DNA of 64,000 nt from Topomyia yanbarensis. Lineage: Eukaryota > Arthropoda > Insecta > Diptera > Culicidae. Of the stretch, positions 47,598 to 59,762 are shown piece after piece; position 1 is the first letter of the stretch, and the number at the start of each line of letters is the position of its first letter. The stretch spans positions 161,933,839-161,997,838 of the forward strand of contig NC_080672.1 of NCBI RefSeq assembly GCF_030247195.1. The letters are read 5' to 3'. Position numbers and translations under genes: made by a program. The notes under the pieces were generated by a model. It saw only the letters and a list, made by a program, of their open reading frames with translations, searched no databases and was not told the DNA's origin.

Positions 47598-48805
47598 GGG
47601 AGAGTGAGGACACTTGTTCCTTGGGGATATTTGATTACCTTGTCATATCTCATAATCTATACGCAGAAAGTTATCACAATATTAAAAGAAAATGAAATAG
47701 GGTGATGAGCCTATTTTCACCATACTAAGCAAGGTGCCTCACTAATTCGGTAATTTCTTGCCTTACAATCAATGGAATGCGTAAAAATTGACATGAACCG
47801 CTTTGCTTCGTTGTTAAGAACCAATATAATAACACAAATGCGTTGAAAACAGTAAAATTCTCGTGTTTGAGCACAATGAAAACTCGAATCGAGTGCCCCT
47901 ATTGTTGCGCTACCATTTGACTCAATGCGTTGAACAAAGATGGCAGACACTGCTCTAACCAACGGCTTCAAATGGGTAGGGTGATAATAGAAACATGGTG
48001 CAAATAGGCTCATCACCCTATTTGGTCGTTTATGATGTTTAAAAATACATTCTGATATATTACATTTGGTTTGGAAAAGTTATATAATATTTTAGAAAAT
48101 ATGTGTTCAAATCCATCTCGAAGATCTTTTTACAAATTTTTTGAACGGTTATGATCGTCGAAGTAATTATGTTTGAATATTGTCAAGTACGATTACTCTA
48201 AGGGCTTTTGTCTAGAAAAACACGTTTTTCGAATAAAAAGTTTCACAACACATACAAAAAAATTTAAATTTTGTTCACCTCATACAACTAGTATCTTTGA
48301 TCCCTGTAACATTGGGTACTCTTGATCCCTATCATTAGTTCTCAAACACTTTCGAAATGTATAGAAATAGAAAAACATCATTTCCATAATGTACCTGGCA
48401 CTGATCTAAAATGTTTTTTTCCGTGAACAAATATGGTATAAGTTATTAAAGATTGGAAAAGCAAGTTAAACAGCACTGTTTTGCCTTAAATACTTGATTT
48501 GACTTTCTACTGTGGTTAAAGTTTGTCGTGCATCTAAAAAGTTAGTCTTATTAATTAATATGTCAGGATTTGCTGAACTTTCGTGCCTAAAAGTCATAGC
48601 GTGCTTTGTTTCTTCAGGCCTAGTAGGCGGGGGATAAAGTTACCACACGTTTTTACAAAAACCTAGTTTTGACGTGATTTTCAAAACTGTTCATATTACT
48701 GACAGGATTTAAACATTATTCATAGCTCTTACAATACGAATTGACTACAAGCTGGCGAACTTTGCTATTAAAATATTTATTTCATTGAAAAGTACTCACT
48801 CTCCC
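47598..48805. mobile_element. 1.2-kb TA-flanked MITE, GGGAGAGTGAGGACACTTG end
   Basis: GGGAGAGTGAGGACACTTG on the left matches the reverse of the right end (GGGAGAGTGAGTACTT). TA flanks at 47596-47597 and 48806-48807. Internal CTTTGATCCC and CTCTTGATCCC echo the GATCCC phrase of the 17205 element, so the two are related. Confidence 0.85.
47700..48018. mobile_element. 319-bp nested MITE, GGGTGATGAGCC ends
   Basis: GGGTGATGAGCCTATTTTCA at the left end matches the mirror of the right end over 24 bp with one difference. TA lies on both sides (47698-47699 and 48019-48020). The core (AACAAAGATGGCAGACACTG, CAACGGCTTCAAATGGG) matches the nested element at 17476-17828 in the other orientation. Confidence 0.93.
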
Positions 48806-48916
48806 TACTTTATTGAGGTATAATGAGACTGATTCAGGAGCTTAAGGAAGAATACCTTTTTGTGTTGGAAAATTGAGGTCAGTTTGAATCCTTGAAAATA
48901 TATGGTACAATTTTTG

Positions 48917-49593
48917 TTACAGTTTGAAGGTAGAAGGTCGTTTTTGTTTTCGATATGGCGAACGAAGGGTACGGGTTGGCGCGTTGAGGCTGATTTGCAC
49001 TAGTACCTCCGGATCATTATATTCAGCCAGCAGAATCTTTGACACGAAGGTAGTCTGTGCCGCGTATCTCCGATGTGTTGTCCTAAAAGACGACAACGGT
49101 TCTCGCACGGTGGCAGGTTCAACGGATCGTTCCACGGCAATTGATGTAACGCATATCGTATGAATTTATGCTGGACTGCTTCAATCATATGGCTCCACGT
49201 AGCCTGATAAGGGCGACGTTTGCAAATTTCAACTGCAGGCGTACCAGTGAGCAATAAGGAGCCTTGAAACACAGAGGATCCCAAAATTCATTGGAAATTT
49301 TGAAAAGAATTCCCAGCAATCGATAGGCTTTGTCGATGGTCGCTAAGACGTGATGAGTATACGTATAGCCTTTCATCAAGAATGACTCCCAGATGCTTCA
49401 CGAGGTCAACGCGTTGTAGCTGAGTTTCTGAGATGTTATAGTTCAAGGTAAATATACTTCTCATGCGATAGTAGCTGATGACAAAACATTTTGCAACACT
49501 AAGGGCCGTCATGTTTCTTTCACACCAGAGTGTCATAGTGTCCCTAAAAACGTTATTAACAAAAATGGCCATCATTTGGCATATGACATTCAA
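48917..49593 (-). pseudogene. Jockey-type LINE reverse transcriptase remnant
   Basis: Read on the minus strand, pieces of the C-terminal half of a non-LTR reverse transcriptase follow each other in different frames: ALSVAKCFVISYYR, LVKHLGVILDERL, LATIDKAYRLLGI, YQATWSHMIEAVQHKFIRYA and TFVSKILLAEYNDPEVL. The KxLGVxxDxxL motif is characteristic of the Jockey/CR1/R1 group. At least two frameshifts or more separate the pieces. Neither end has a visible poly(A) or target duplication. Confidence 0.85.
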
Positions 49594-50788
49594 AAGATAC
49601 AGTATCTAAGCATCTTCTCAGTGAATTTCAAAATGATCCATCGAAAAATTGGAGAGATATGACGATTTGAAGTTTTATGAAACGTTTCATAAGCAAACAC
49701 CCACAGGTTTGGTCTGATTTTTATTGACAAAAAATATTTGTCTACTTACTTGGTACTTGGCATTCGAAAGATATAGTATTCAAATATATCCCCTGCAAGT
49801 TTGAAAATATTTCATTGACGGAATCGAAAGTTATAACGGTTTGAATGTGGTATGCGGTCATAGATGGGTTTTCTACCAGACTTCAAGCGTGAATCCATGT
49901 TTGTCCATTGACAATTTAGAACGTTTATAGGTGTCGCGGTTTTAAAGAAAAACCTTGCAATTTAATTACATAAATATAATGTACAAAAGTTATTTAAATG
50001 GTGCACAGAAAAAAAAAATGAAAATAGGGTGTCTACTTAACGTTAAATATAATGTTAAAATAAAAAAAAGTTGGAATGTTTACTTCAAAAGGCATATCTC
50101 AATGGTTTGTTTACAGATTCCGATTATTTTTTCATAATTGAACAGGTAAACGTTTCATCAATAATTTACATTAGGAAGATTATAAAATAGAGTTGCCTAC
50201 TTCAAACAATAGACAACATAATTACCCTCAACTATATGTATTATCGTTATTATTCACAGCATTCATGTGAAGTTGCATGATATCACTGAAAATTAGCAAA
50301 TTTGCGAAAAACAAGGTAGCGAAAAGATTGCCATTTTTACGATCTAACCTTTTCAATTCCACAATCTTACAAAGCAGGAAAAAATTGATCGATATATGAA
50401 CAGTTTTCGAACGACTATTGCTCTTGAACCAAGAAAAAAGTTTAAGAGGATGCAAAGAAATGTTGGGAATAAAAAAGCCTTATTAATTAATTACATGGGT
50501 TCCAAAAAAATAGTAACAAAAACAAATATTTTTCAATTTTCGATCAGTAGGGGTGAAGGGGTGAATAAATCCATGAACTGTCAATTCATGACCGTCCGTT
50601 TCCTGACGAACATAGCCTCTATTTTGCCTTATGTTTGTTCTAAACTTTTAAATGTTCAAAAACTTTTCTAAAGGTAAAGATCATATAATTTTGAAACCAT
50701 CAACTTTGAAGGTTTAACAACTTAGAAAAAGCTCATATTTTGTAATTTGTGGAAAATATGAAGGCAACATAAATGCAATATATCGATA
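49594..50788. other. No gene seen
   Basis: AT-rich; only short frames without recognisable similarity. Confidence 0.4.
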
Positions 50789-51204
50789 TAAGGTAATTTG
50801 GGGAGAGATGCCGAACATTTTTAAAAATCGATCCTGCTTTAAAGTAAACCATTTAATAATTGATGAAATCATTTTTATCAATTGCGACAAGTTTCTACAA
50901 TACTGTGAAATGGTTTTTGCAATGAAAAAAAAAAATTTATCCTATTTCCATGAACATTTTACAAAAAAAGGTCATTGCGGGAGAGATGCCGCATGTGTGG
51001 GTGAGACGCCGCACCGCGGTCACAAACTGAAAAATGGTGAAGTATTTTTTGGTTCTCATTGATGTTTTTGTGATTAAGTGTCTTCAGCTGAGTTTCATGA
51101 AGTTTGATTACACCTATAAATAGACCAGCACCTTCACTTTTCTTAAGGGGGTACTACCATTTCCAGAAATTTTCGGAACTCCGTGATGCAACTGAACGCA
51201 CAAA

Positions 51205-54200
51205 TCTATATATATATATAAAAATCAATGTATGTTTGTATGTATGTCCGCTAACTACTTCTAAACTACAAGTCCGATCTTGATGAAATTTGGCATACGT
51301 ATTCTTTCCCACAAGAAGATGTTCATGGCATGGTTTTTTTTTGGGAAAAGGGGAGGTAAACTGAGTTTAAGGGGGGGGGGTGTTTTTTAGGCAAAGAATT
51401 ATTTATATCTCCAAATTTATTAGTATTTGACATATGTATTTCTCCCACTGAACCAATGGTTGATAGGAGTGGACCACGAAAGGGGGGGGGAGAAGAGAGT
51501 TCTGAAGTAAACCTTATCTATTCATTCAATGTGATTATTAGCGATGAATAAAATTTTGACATGGGGTGGTTTTTGTGCACGACATGGAGGGTGAGTCGAG
51601 GAAAAGGAGAGGGGGGGGGTGTACTGAAGAACTTTTTTAGCTATATATATTATATATGATCTGGCATAGGTATTTCTTCCACCAAGAAGCTGGACATGAT
51701 TGTTGATTTCGGAATCTGAAAGAAAGGGAGGGTTTCTGATGCAATATCTAACAACTACTTCAAAAATCTAAAATTTTGTTGCCAGCACATAAATGGAATG
51801 GCAAGAATTTATTTTATATAGATTTATTACGCGAATGACAATATAATACTGATGAATTGCATGAATTTGTCGAAAATTGAAAATTAAGTTGAAAATTGCA
51901 ATTGCGATCGCTTCATCTGAAGTTAAATCAACATTGCTGGATTATGGACGAACAGCTCTGCCCTAAAATAACTACTAAATCTTGCGCTTGCGGAAAACTT
52001 TACTTACAATATCAATCAAAATTCGGATGTAAACAAAATGCTGAAAGAATGCAACACTGTTATATAGGACGAATTCACGAGGACCATAAAAGGAACTAAT
52101 CGAATATTTGGTGGCGTGGTCCACGATCTTCGTCAAATTTTATCCGTTAGTCGACACCTACTGATGAAATCAGTTCTTGCTTAAGGGGGTAAGATTATTG
52201 TTGAAAAAAATATCGCACAAAAAAAAATTTACGATACCGAGAGTGTTAGTCTATTCAGTCAATAATGCAACATTTAAGCAATATTTTCCTAAATGTTCAC
52301 AGCAAAATATTGAAAGTTAGGTGTGTAACAGTGAATCTTCAGGAGACACCTCGAATAAATGCGATGTACAGCATAACTCAAAATCTACTGAACCAAATTG
52401 TTTGAAATTTTGCACAGTTCTCCTTCATATCATAACATCATTAAAGATCATAACTTTGTTCACAAAAATAAGTTTCATGATTTTTTTAACGAAAATTGCA
52501 TTTTTAGCTGTAGAATGCTACGAAAAATTCAAATATCAAGAAAAAAATAGAAGCTTCGATCAATACCTGGGGATATGTAAAAGAACTGTGCAAACCTTGA
52601 AAACGATTGGTCCAATATATTTTGATTTATGATGTACACTACAAAACAAGTTTTCAACGAGATACCCCCAGAGATTCTCTGTCACTGGCTCAATTTTCAG
52701 TATTCTGCTATGATATTTGAAGAATTATTGTTGAATTGTGCAGTGATTATATGGACAGTGAATGAATATAGGGGAACCCGGGGCTATTCGGACCTACTTA
52801 AGCAAATCGCCCTTTCAGGTGGATAGATGTGAAAAAAGTTACCGGTCAAAAGTCCTAATTGTAAGTTTAAAATCTCAGCTATATTTTGGTGCCATAAAAA
52901 TATTATTTGCACCACTCAATGGCAGCGCTAGGCAACGCTTTACAAACCTCTACGTTTTTCCATCCTTCTACAATGTAGGGGTAATTCGGACCTCCCTACG
53001 GGGCAATTCAGACCGTCATTTTTCTTTAATTTTTTTACAATGGAATTATGTTTACCTAAAAAATAAATTGCTTTACAAAAACTTAATCTGGTATGCCATA
53101 GTATGTCGTTTGGCGGCCCATGTATTTGAAAATCATCCCATAAAATAGGAGCCTCAAGCTTTCCAAAACACTTACTTTTTTCATTTTTATTTGTTGCTTT
53201 AATCACGGGTTTTCCATCATAATGATTTTTGTTTTGAGAATGGCAAAACAACGAAACACGTTGTATCTCCTTTCTACAAAGAACAAAGAATCAACTTCAG
53301 CTCTCAAAATTAATGTTTCAGAATAGCGGTTGCACGAATATGTATGATAGTCAGAAAGTCTTGCTAGTTTCTGTGAAATCGAGGGGGTCCCAATTACCAC
53401 CACTGTCTTAATAGCCCTGGGTCCCCTAACTAACACTCTCTGTATAGCCAAAATATTTTTTTAAATCTGCCATTTTTTATGAATTATTTTTATCCACGTC
53501 CGCCAACACTCCGTTATGTCTTCGTATCATTGGAAATATGCTTCGAAAACAGAACTTTCCACTATATGTGCATTCTTTTATTGAATGATTCTTATAGTCA
53601 CCTTCGTAGAAAGTATTCGTAAAAAGTTATATTAGAAAAAAATGTTTTAAGAGGTTTATCTCAAGCAAACCTACATATGTCGCTACTGTTACTATATAGA
53701 GCTTCAGTAAAGTTTTTCACAATAATATTTTCTAGAACTTTACTGAAGACCGCGAGCTTCTAGCTAAATTATTTGGGGACATAAATCTTCTATCTCACTT
53801 TTAGGGGGATTAATCACTCAATTCATTATATCAAAAGATGCGTCTATTTATATCTAGAAACTTTTTCGAAGAAATCCATTCTCCAAAACCAATGGCTCAG
53901 TAGTTATTGAATTTTGATCATGAAAACGTTGTTTTGCAACACTGTGCACCGCATGTGTTGCAATTGAAACTTTGTGTACCTATTATATTAGTTACCGCGC
54001 AACATCGACCCACTACAACTGTGACTTGGTTGAAAAAATTCATTTAAGCGACCATTGTATCTAGAAAATATAAAGGAGCAGATGTACTGCTACCTCGAAT
54101 TCGAATGATACCAAGGGATTTCAAACGATTGTGTACAGGAAAGTAGATCAATTTATTTAATTGTGCTCCAGGTGATCGAACCAAGAACATTGTCTATCTG

Positions 54201-54315
54201 CGATAATTACAATAAGTTTCTTCTTTGTAACAAAAATATTTGTTATTTTTGGTATATTTAAACTATTTTGTTTAGTCCTGATGGGTGTAGCGAAGCGCAC
54301 CGGGTTACAGCTAGT
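51205..54315 (+). mobile_element. Candidate 3.1-kb non-autonomous Helitron
   Basis: It starts TCTATATATATATATAAAAA followed by the common CAATGTATGTTTGTATGTATG-type leader, here without its last base group. It ends GCGCACCGGGTTACAGCTAGT-like, with CTAGT at 54311-54315. Both termini are Helitron-like, but I see no Rep/helicase frame. The two ends could belong to separate insertions, since other CTAGT words occur inside. Confidence 0.6.
52771..53426. mobile_element. 656-bp TA-flanked MITE, GGGGAACCCGGGGCTATT end
   Basis: GGGGAACCCGGGGCTATT matches the mirror of the right end (GGGGACCCAGGGCTATT). TA flanks at 52769-52770 and 53427-53428. It lies inside the candidate Helitron. A partial second copy is at 62392-62730. 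Confidence 0.9.
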
Positions 54316-54648
54316 CATTAATAAAATTTTCGTGAGTGATTAAAAAGGATTATTTTACATCTCTAGAGTTATAATTCTTCGAAAGATAAACTCACAATAT
54401 CATATTACCGTATAAAAGTGACCCCATATACGAGATATTGAGAGTGCGGCATCTCTCCTGACGCGGCATCTCTCCCGAAATTACCCTACAAAACAATATT
54501 CAAATTTTTTTCTTAAAGCCAGATCTTTTTATAAAACTTTAGAGGCTACCTTGAATAAAATGTGAATTTATTGCTTATACACAGCAGAAGAGATTTATCA
54601 ATTACAGTACGATCAGAATAACTCGTTTTAAAAGTGTTGTTTCACATA

Positions 54649-54898
54649 TGGCCGGTGTTAAGTCAGACCGGGCTGAGTCGCAAAACCTTAAAAAAATGAG
54701 ATAATCATAGCGCTGGATAAATAATTCTTCAGCTACATTCTACTTTTAGCTGATTTCAAAAATGTTACAGAGAGCAAGAACTATAGCAAAAATTAATTTC
54801 AAATTATAATGTAAAAGATGCTGCGATTCAAACTTTAAACTCGTTTTTCTCGAAATCAATGCAATGTCACTTAGTCCGGTCTGACTTAACACCGAGCA
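54649..54898. mobile_element. 250-bp TA-flanked MITE, GGTGTTAAGTCAGACCGG ends
   Basis: TGGCCGGTGTTAAGTCAGAC at the left end matches the mirror of the right end (TGCTCGGTGTTAAGTCAGAC). TA lies at 54647-54648 and 54899-54900. Confidence 0.93.
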
Positions 54899-54999
54899 TA
54901 TAGTCTAATATATTTCGATATTCTGAACACACTGAGTATGCATGCCTTCTTCAAACTTAGTTATGGAATGTCTTCTACAGTTTTCCATTTCATTTTGAT

Positions 55000-55131
55000 T
55001 ATAGGGTCTTTCGGCACTTTTTTCAGGCTAGAATAATTTGTAACCTTATGTGCGGGGATTGGGTATCGAATCTAGGTGACATGCGTACAAGGCAATCGAC
55101 TTACCAACTACGCTTTGCCAGCCCCATCCAA
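55000..55131 (-). mobile_element. tRNA-derived SINE (same family as 59586)
   Basis: On the minus strand GCGTAGTTGGTAAGTCG serves as box A and AGATTCGATACCC as box B, followed by CCCCGCACATAAGG and a CCGAAAGACCC tail. The order matches the SINE at 59586-59748. No clear target duplication was found. Confidence 0.8.
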
Positions 55132-55446
55132 CGAAGTTGTTTGAAATAGCATTTTCGAAAATTTTGCTGAAGGCATTAACTCTCGAACCAAAATTGTTTG
55201 AAGAAAATATACTTCATAATTACTTTTACGATGATTACCCTACAAAATTACCTTATTACAAGATGTGTTGCTTTACGTTGTAATATACTTCAAAGATGCC
55301 AAATATCCAAAGTTGACAGTTCCGAAATAACGTGAGCGTGAACGTTAACAATTTTTTTCGAGCAGTAATTTATCTTTTCTTCGCTATTAAAGCCCGCAAA
55401 TTCAAAACGAGTCCTCGTATACAACATTTTATTACACCATTCAATT
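55132..55446. other. No gene seen
   Basis: AT-rich spacer between two SINEs. Confidence 0.4.
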
Positions 55447-55468
55447 GAACACTCAAATATACACCATT

Positions 55469-56010
55469 GGAGCTTGAGCTTGTGCGACCACCCCTGGCTG
55501 ATACTCCGTTATCGATCGGGACTAGCTGAAGTTGCACAGGGAATCAGTAAATAATTATGCTTGGGATTAGCGAAACATCTTTCAATGTGCAACTCCTGGT
55601 AATCCTAAAGTGTTTCTGATCAATACAGGCGCGCCGCGCCAGGCCCGAACGTAGATCGCGGAAGGAAAGGGAAGGAATGGTTAGTCCGATACTTGCTTTT
55701 GCTAGAGGCCGTATATACTACTGCGCACTCCACAAGTATCGCGGGAGGAGGATAATTTTGTTTGTAGAGTATAGAAGTTGGATATACTTCTTCTTTACCG
55801 ACGCCAGAGAGGTGATTCCACTACTTGGACTAGATATCGATCCACCAATTTCATGGACCGGGGACCAACGGCTTTACTTCCCTTCCGAAGGAAGACGTGA
55901 CCACAGATTTTTTCACCTCAGAAAAATCTCAACGACCTCGGCTGGTATTGAACCCAGGCCAACTGGAATGAGTGGCGGTTACGCTTACCACTCAACCACC
56001 GGCGCCGTCT
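55469..56010 (-). mobile_element. 542-bp tRNA-headed SINE with 22-bp TSD
   Basis: The 22-bp flanks at 55447-55468 and 56011-56032 (starting GAACACTCAAATAT) differ at one base. On the minus strand the element opens with GGCGCCGGTGGTTGAGTGG, whose TGGTTGAGTGG is a canonical box A, then GGTTCAATACC as box B ~40 nt later. The body continues to TCGCGGAAGG and ends in a separate ~150-bp tail module. The head looks like a Ser/Leu-class tRNA. A 111-codon frame on the + strand across it is a by-product. Confidence 0.92.
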
Positions 56011-56032
56011 GAACACTCAAATATGCACCATT

Positions 56033-57071
56033 TATAGCCACTAACTTTAAATATTTCGAAATTTTATTATTTTCAATCCTGCTTAAAAGGCTATTCATAA
56101 AATTTATTACACAACAAAAATCACATGCACATAAAACCGATCCTGACCAAACGGAAAAAAATAATTTTTCATAATTTTCCTTCTATTTTTCACAATATTA
56201 TTATCGTTGTAAATCACATTTACATTTTAGCAAAAATTTAAAATTATCCAATTTTTCGGTGAGGAAGTTTGTGTTTATAGACAATCAATCTAATCAAACT
56301 TTGCTTCCCATTCGAAGCATTGTCCCTAATCCATATTTCGGAGCATCCCTTCAAAAAGAATTCATGATAATTTGACAACTATAGGACCCTGGCTAAGAGT
56401 TCAGTTACAAGATGCAATTCCCACTGTTTTCCAAAAGTCCTCATGATGTCTAAAACAATAGATTCTTAATGTAGTGATCAGACAATATCCTTCAAAGATT
56501 TTTATTGTACCATATTCAATTAAATTAGTCAGCTTTAAGTTTTTTTTCAATCCAAATATTTTGGTTAGAGGGAGGGGGGTGGATTTAGAAAGCAACATGA
56601 TTCTCGCGATGGGTTATAGAGGGCCTGTCAAAAGAACGTAGTACATGGTATTTTATTACCTTCTAGTTGCCACGATTTTGCTAATTCCTTCTACTTCGTG
56701 CAAGACTTCAAGCAAGTTAGAAGTGCTCGGCGCGTCTAGAACTCAAGGTACTAAAAAGATATCAAGGGCCACTAATAAGATAAGATTTAAATAACTTTAA
56801 TTTTTGTTCTTTTAGTAGATAGTTGTCAGTTGTGAATAAAGAAGTTAAAGACTAGTATATCGTAGCAAGGGTGCAGGGTGGTGAATTGAGCGGTCAATTC
56901 CCATCGAGATCGAGTTCAAGTAAACCGAGCGGGAAAAGGTAATTTATCGGGAAAAAAACACGGTGATCTCTTTTATAAACCCTTCGGTGCAGATGATTGC
57001 CACATAAACTGATTTTCTTGTGGGTTTTGTAAAAACCTTCGGGTTTGTAAACTATTAATTTTAAGAATATT
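56033..57071. other. No gene seen
   Basis: No supported exon or repeat; short frames only. Confidence 0.4.
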
Positions 57072-57083
57072 TGCATATATTTT

Positions 57084-57898
57084 TTTTTTCAATTTGTTTA
57101 TTTGATAATGCACGTATGCGTTAGCTTAAAGGTGCCATTTTTTCAATGTTTTACATTTTGAATTTCTTAAAACTAGAGGGTCACACATTTCAATATTATT
57201 TTGCTTTATATAATGAAACTAAAAAAAAAGAAACTTTACAGCTAACTTATACATATAAAAGAGGGGATAATATAATATTCGTAAGATTAGGGGGACGGGT
57301 CATTTTGTGTGTTCTTTGTATCAACGGCCAGGATTACAGATTCGAACGGATGCATCAAGTATTGGGACGCCGGGCGGTTTCCCTCGAGCCGGCAGGGATT
57401 CCTCCAGACGATTTCGTAGTACGGATCGGAAACACACCGCGTTGCGCGTGTGATGTTGTACTGTATGTCTCGTGTTGTTGGTTCATTCGACAGATGTTTT
57501 GTCTCGTCTTGGAGTCGTATCAGACCATCGTTGGGGTACGGTAGGCGGAAGAGGGCACTTCTGGGAATGATAAGAGAAAAGATAGGGGCATTTAAATTTA
57601 GATATTGATGGTTTTGAGGAACGTGTATATAAGGGACATATAGAGAATATCGCGGCTTGCTAGTACATCTCGAACCGGGACATTGGGTGATCTTCCTCGG
57701 GCCCGAAGGGAATCGAATAGTTGAGATCTGGCAGAACAGTACTCGGCGCATGCCCAGACAACATGTTCGATCTCGTGATAACCGTTGCCACAAGCGCAGA
57801 TACCGCTATCCACGAGCCCAATACGCCGGAGATGTGCGTCCAGCGTGTAGTGATTGGACATGAGCCGAGACATCACGCGAATGAAATCCCGACCCACA
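57084..57898 (-). mobile_element. 5'-truncated LINE with 12-bp target duplication
   Basis: TGCATATATTTT lies at 57072-57083 and again at 57899-57910. A T-run at 57084 is the poly(A) tail of the minus-strand copy. It includes the last ~100 codons of ORF2 and the 3' UTR. Compared with the copy at 26670-27506 it lacks ~0.55 kb between TGTGTGTTCTTTGTA and CAACGGCCAGGATTACAG, so one copy has a deletion or the other an expansion. Confidence 0.93.
57598..57898 (-). pseudogene. C-terminal ORF2 fragment of a LINE
   Basis: The frame begins at the truncation point and ends at a natural stop. It carries VMSRLMSNHYTLDAHLRRIG and then CACGNGYHEIEHVVWAC, a C-x-C-x7-8-H-x4-C zinc-binding tail typical of the end of non-LTR polymerase proteins in the I/Loa/Jockey group. 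A similar SRIMSNHYLCRSHLYHI motif ends the LINE at 23480-24663. It is truncated and cannot be functional. Confidence 0.88.
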
Positions 57899-57910
57899 TG
57901 CATATATTTT

Positions 57911-59571
57911 GATGGGAAAGGTACAGAATTAGAATAAACAAACGCTAAATTAGTACAAGTTCATACAAGGAATTTTCTAATTCAATTTTTTTTCCATTAT
58001 TAATTCGTCTTCATATGGACGCACAGTGACGCAAAGCTGGCCAAAATTAAAAATATGTAATAGAATTTTTAGCATCAAAAATATTTCTTTCGTGGTCCAA
58101 AATAGTTGAATTAATAACCTGCAAAAATTGTGGTGGCAGTATTTTTTGGATGTTGATAGCTGGTTAGAAATGATACATTTTAAGGTTTCGGCCTCATCTA
58201 ACACTTCTAACTCATAATTGAATTTAGAACATATTCATCGCAAGTTAATTCCCAATATCTTTAAAATTCATGCATGCTACCTCAACATGCAACGAAAATG
58301 AACTTTGGATTAACAACTACTTGAAAATTTTAAAAATGTTAGAATTTTATGATAAAGAATACCGTCTTAACATACAATTCATCATAACTTTTACTAAGGA
58401 AGGAAAAATCGGAAAAGCACACCATTAGTCGCCTATTATAGGAAATTTCATCATCTTTCAGAATATCATAGCGGTGTATTGCGCCGTTTTGCGCCAAGCT
58501 TGATAGGTAACTATTTTTCGTGAAAGGTTTGATGAAATATCAAGAGAAGGAAGAATTTATTGCAATTACGCGTGTTTCCTATCGTATTAATTTTGCATAA
58601 ACCAAGCTGGTGTTGCAATTAGCTGCTTCGATACATTCTAGAGTACAATATCCGACTGCGTTCACAAATACATAGTGCGTTTTACTGTTTAGTATGTTGA
58701 AAAATCGTACTATAAATATGTTTAAAAATGTTTTCTAATTAAATAATAACAGAAGATGAAACGCATCTATGACCTATAATTGTTTTTTAAACTAATCAAT
58801 ATTCCGAGGCTGTGAAGTTAATGTACGCGCATTTGAAAGTTACCCTTCGTTCGTTGACAGATTGAAAGAAACAACATTTGGAATAGTGTTCAGATAGAAG
58901 CTTACCGCGGATGGCGTAAAACATACTTTTAAATTTTCACTATTGAAACTGTCTTTTCTGATTGGTGCGAGTTCTCATTTTGAAGGATGACTTCGAATAA
59001 TAATGGTAGGAAATGATAAGACTTGGTTAAACGATGTATTTATAAACGGATAGAAAGCACAAACGATATTTGCAAAGATCGGTAAAATACCTGAAATGTA
59101 TTGGTTTTGAATAATATACCGCTCAACCAGATTGTAACAGCCAAAAGCCAGAACTAACCTTTTCTATGTTGGTAGAAAATTTAAATTTCTTATTTGTGTG
59201 TTGGGACCACCTTAATCAATCCAAAACCATTTTTTATGAAATCGTATATGCCAAAATGGAATCCAGAGTACTAAAATAACCTAGTTTAGTGATTTCGACA
59301 GATTTAGAGATTTTGGCCAACTTTTGTTCTGAGTGGCATCACTGTGGGATGGTTTGCTGATAACTATGTCTTGTGATACGAGACGAGAATTCTATGAAAC
59401 TATTTGAGCCTTGCCTGCACGACTCATACGCACGGTATAAACCTAGGACGATATCTGCTGATAGATCTTTTTTAAGGGTTTCAGCGTGAAAAAACCCTTT
59501 TTTGCGATTGCGTAGGGGTTATGTATTTTTACATAGAATGTGTATGCAAAGATTGAAGTAAATCGGGTAAG
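57911..59571. other. No gene seen
   Basis: Over 1.6 kb of AT-rich DNA. The only link found is ACTCATACGCACGGTATAAACC-like sequence at ~59423, inverted relative to ~34636. Confidence 0.4.
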
Positions 59572-59585
59572 TAGTTTTTGAATGG

Positions 59586-59748
59586 GGACGGGCATAGCGT
59601 AGTTGATAAATCGATTGCTTTGTACGCAGCTCACCTGGGTTCGATTCCCAACCCCGCACATAGGGTTAGAATTTTTTCCAAAAGAGATTACTCTAACCCG
59701 AAAAGAGGCGAATGACCCTAAGGTTAAAACCTTTATAATCAAAACAAA
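59586..59748 (+). mobile_element. Intact 163-bp tRNA-derived SINE, 14-bp TSD
   Basis: TAGTTTTTGAATGG is repeated exactly at 59572-59585 and 59749-59762. The head has box A TAGCGTAGTTGA (59595) and box B GGTTCGATTCC (59638-59648), followed by CCCCGCACATAGGG and a GAGGCGAATGACCC tail. The layout is that of Feilai-type culicine SINEs; the family name is inference. Confidence 0.93.
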
Positions 59749-59762
59749 TAGTTTTTGAATGG

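Larger units (their letters stand above)
50791..54486. mobile_element. TA-flanked MITE enlarged by nested insertions
   Basis: The left end AGGTAATTTGGGGAGAGATG matches the mirror of the right end (GGGTAATTTCGGGAGAGATG). TA flanks at 50789-50790 and 54487-54488. GAGATGCCGC-type words repeat inside both ends. Without the inserted 51205-54315 segment the element would be ~585 bp. Confidence 0.8.

Noticed and set aside
55938..56010. Minus-strand tRNA gene candidate.
   Set aside because: It is the head of a 542-bp SINE with a 22-bp target duplication.
55677..56012. 111-codon open frame on the + strand.
   Set aside because: It lies antisense across the SINE and ends in the tRNA-like head.
59586..59660. 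tRNA gene candidate with box A and box B.
   Set aside because: It continues into a SINE body and is bounded by a 14-bp target duplication. The cloverleaf arms are degenerate.
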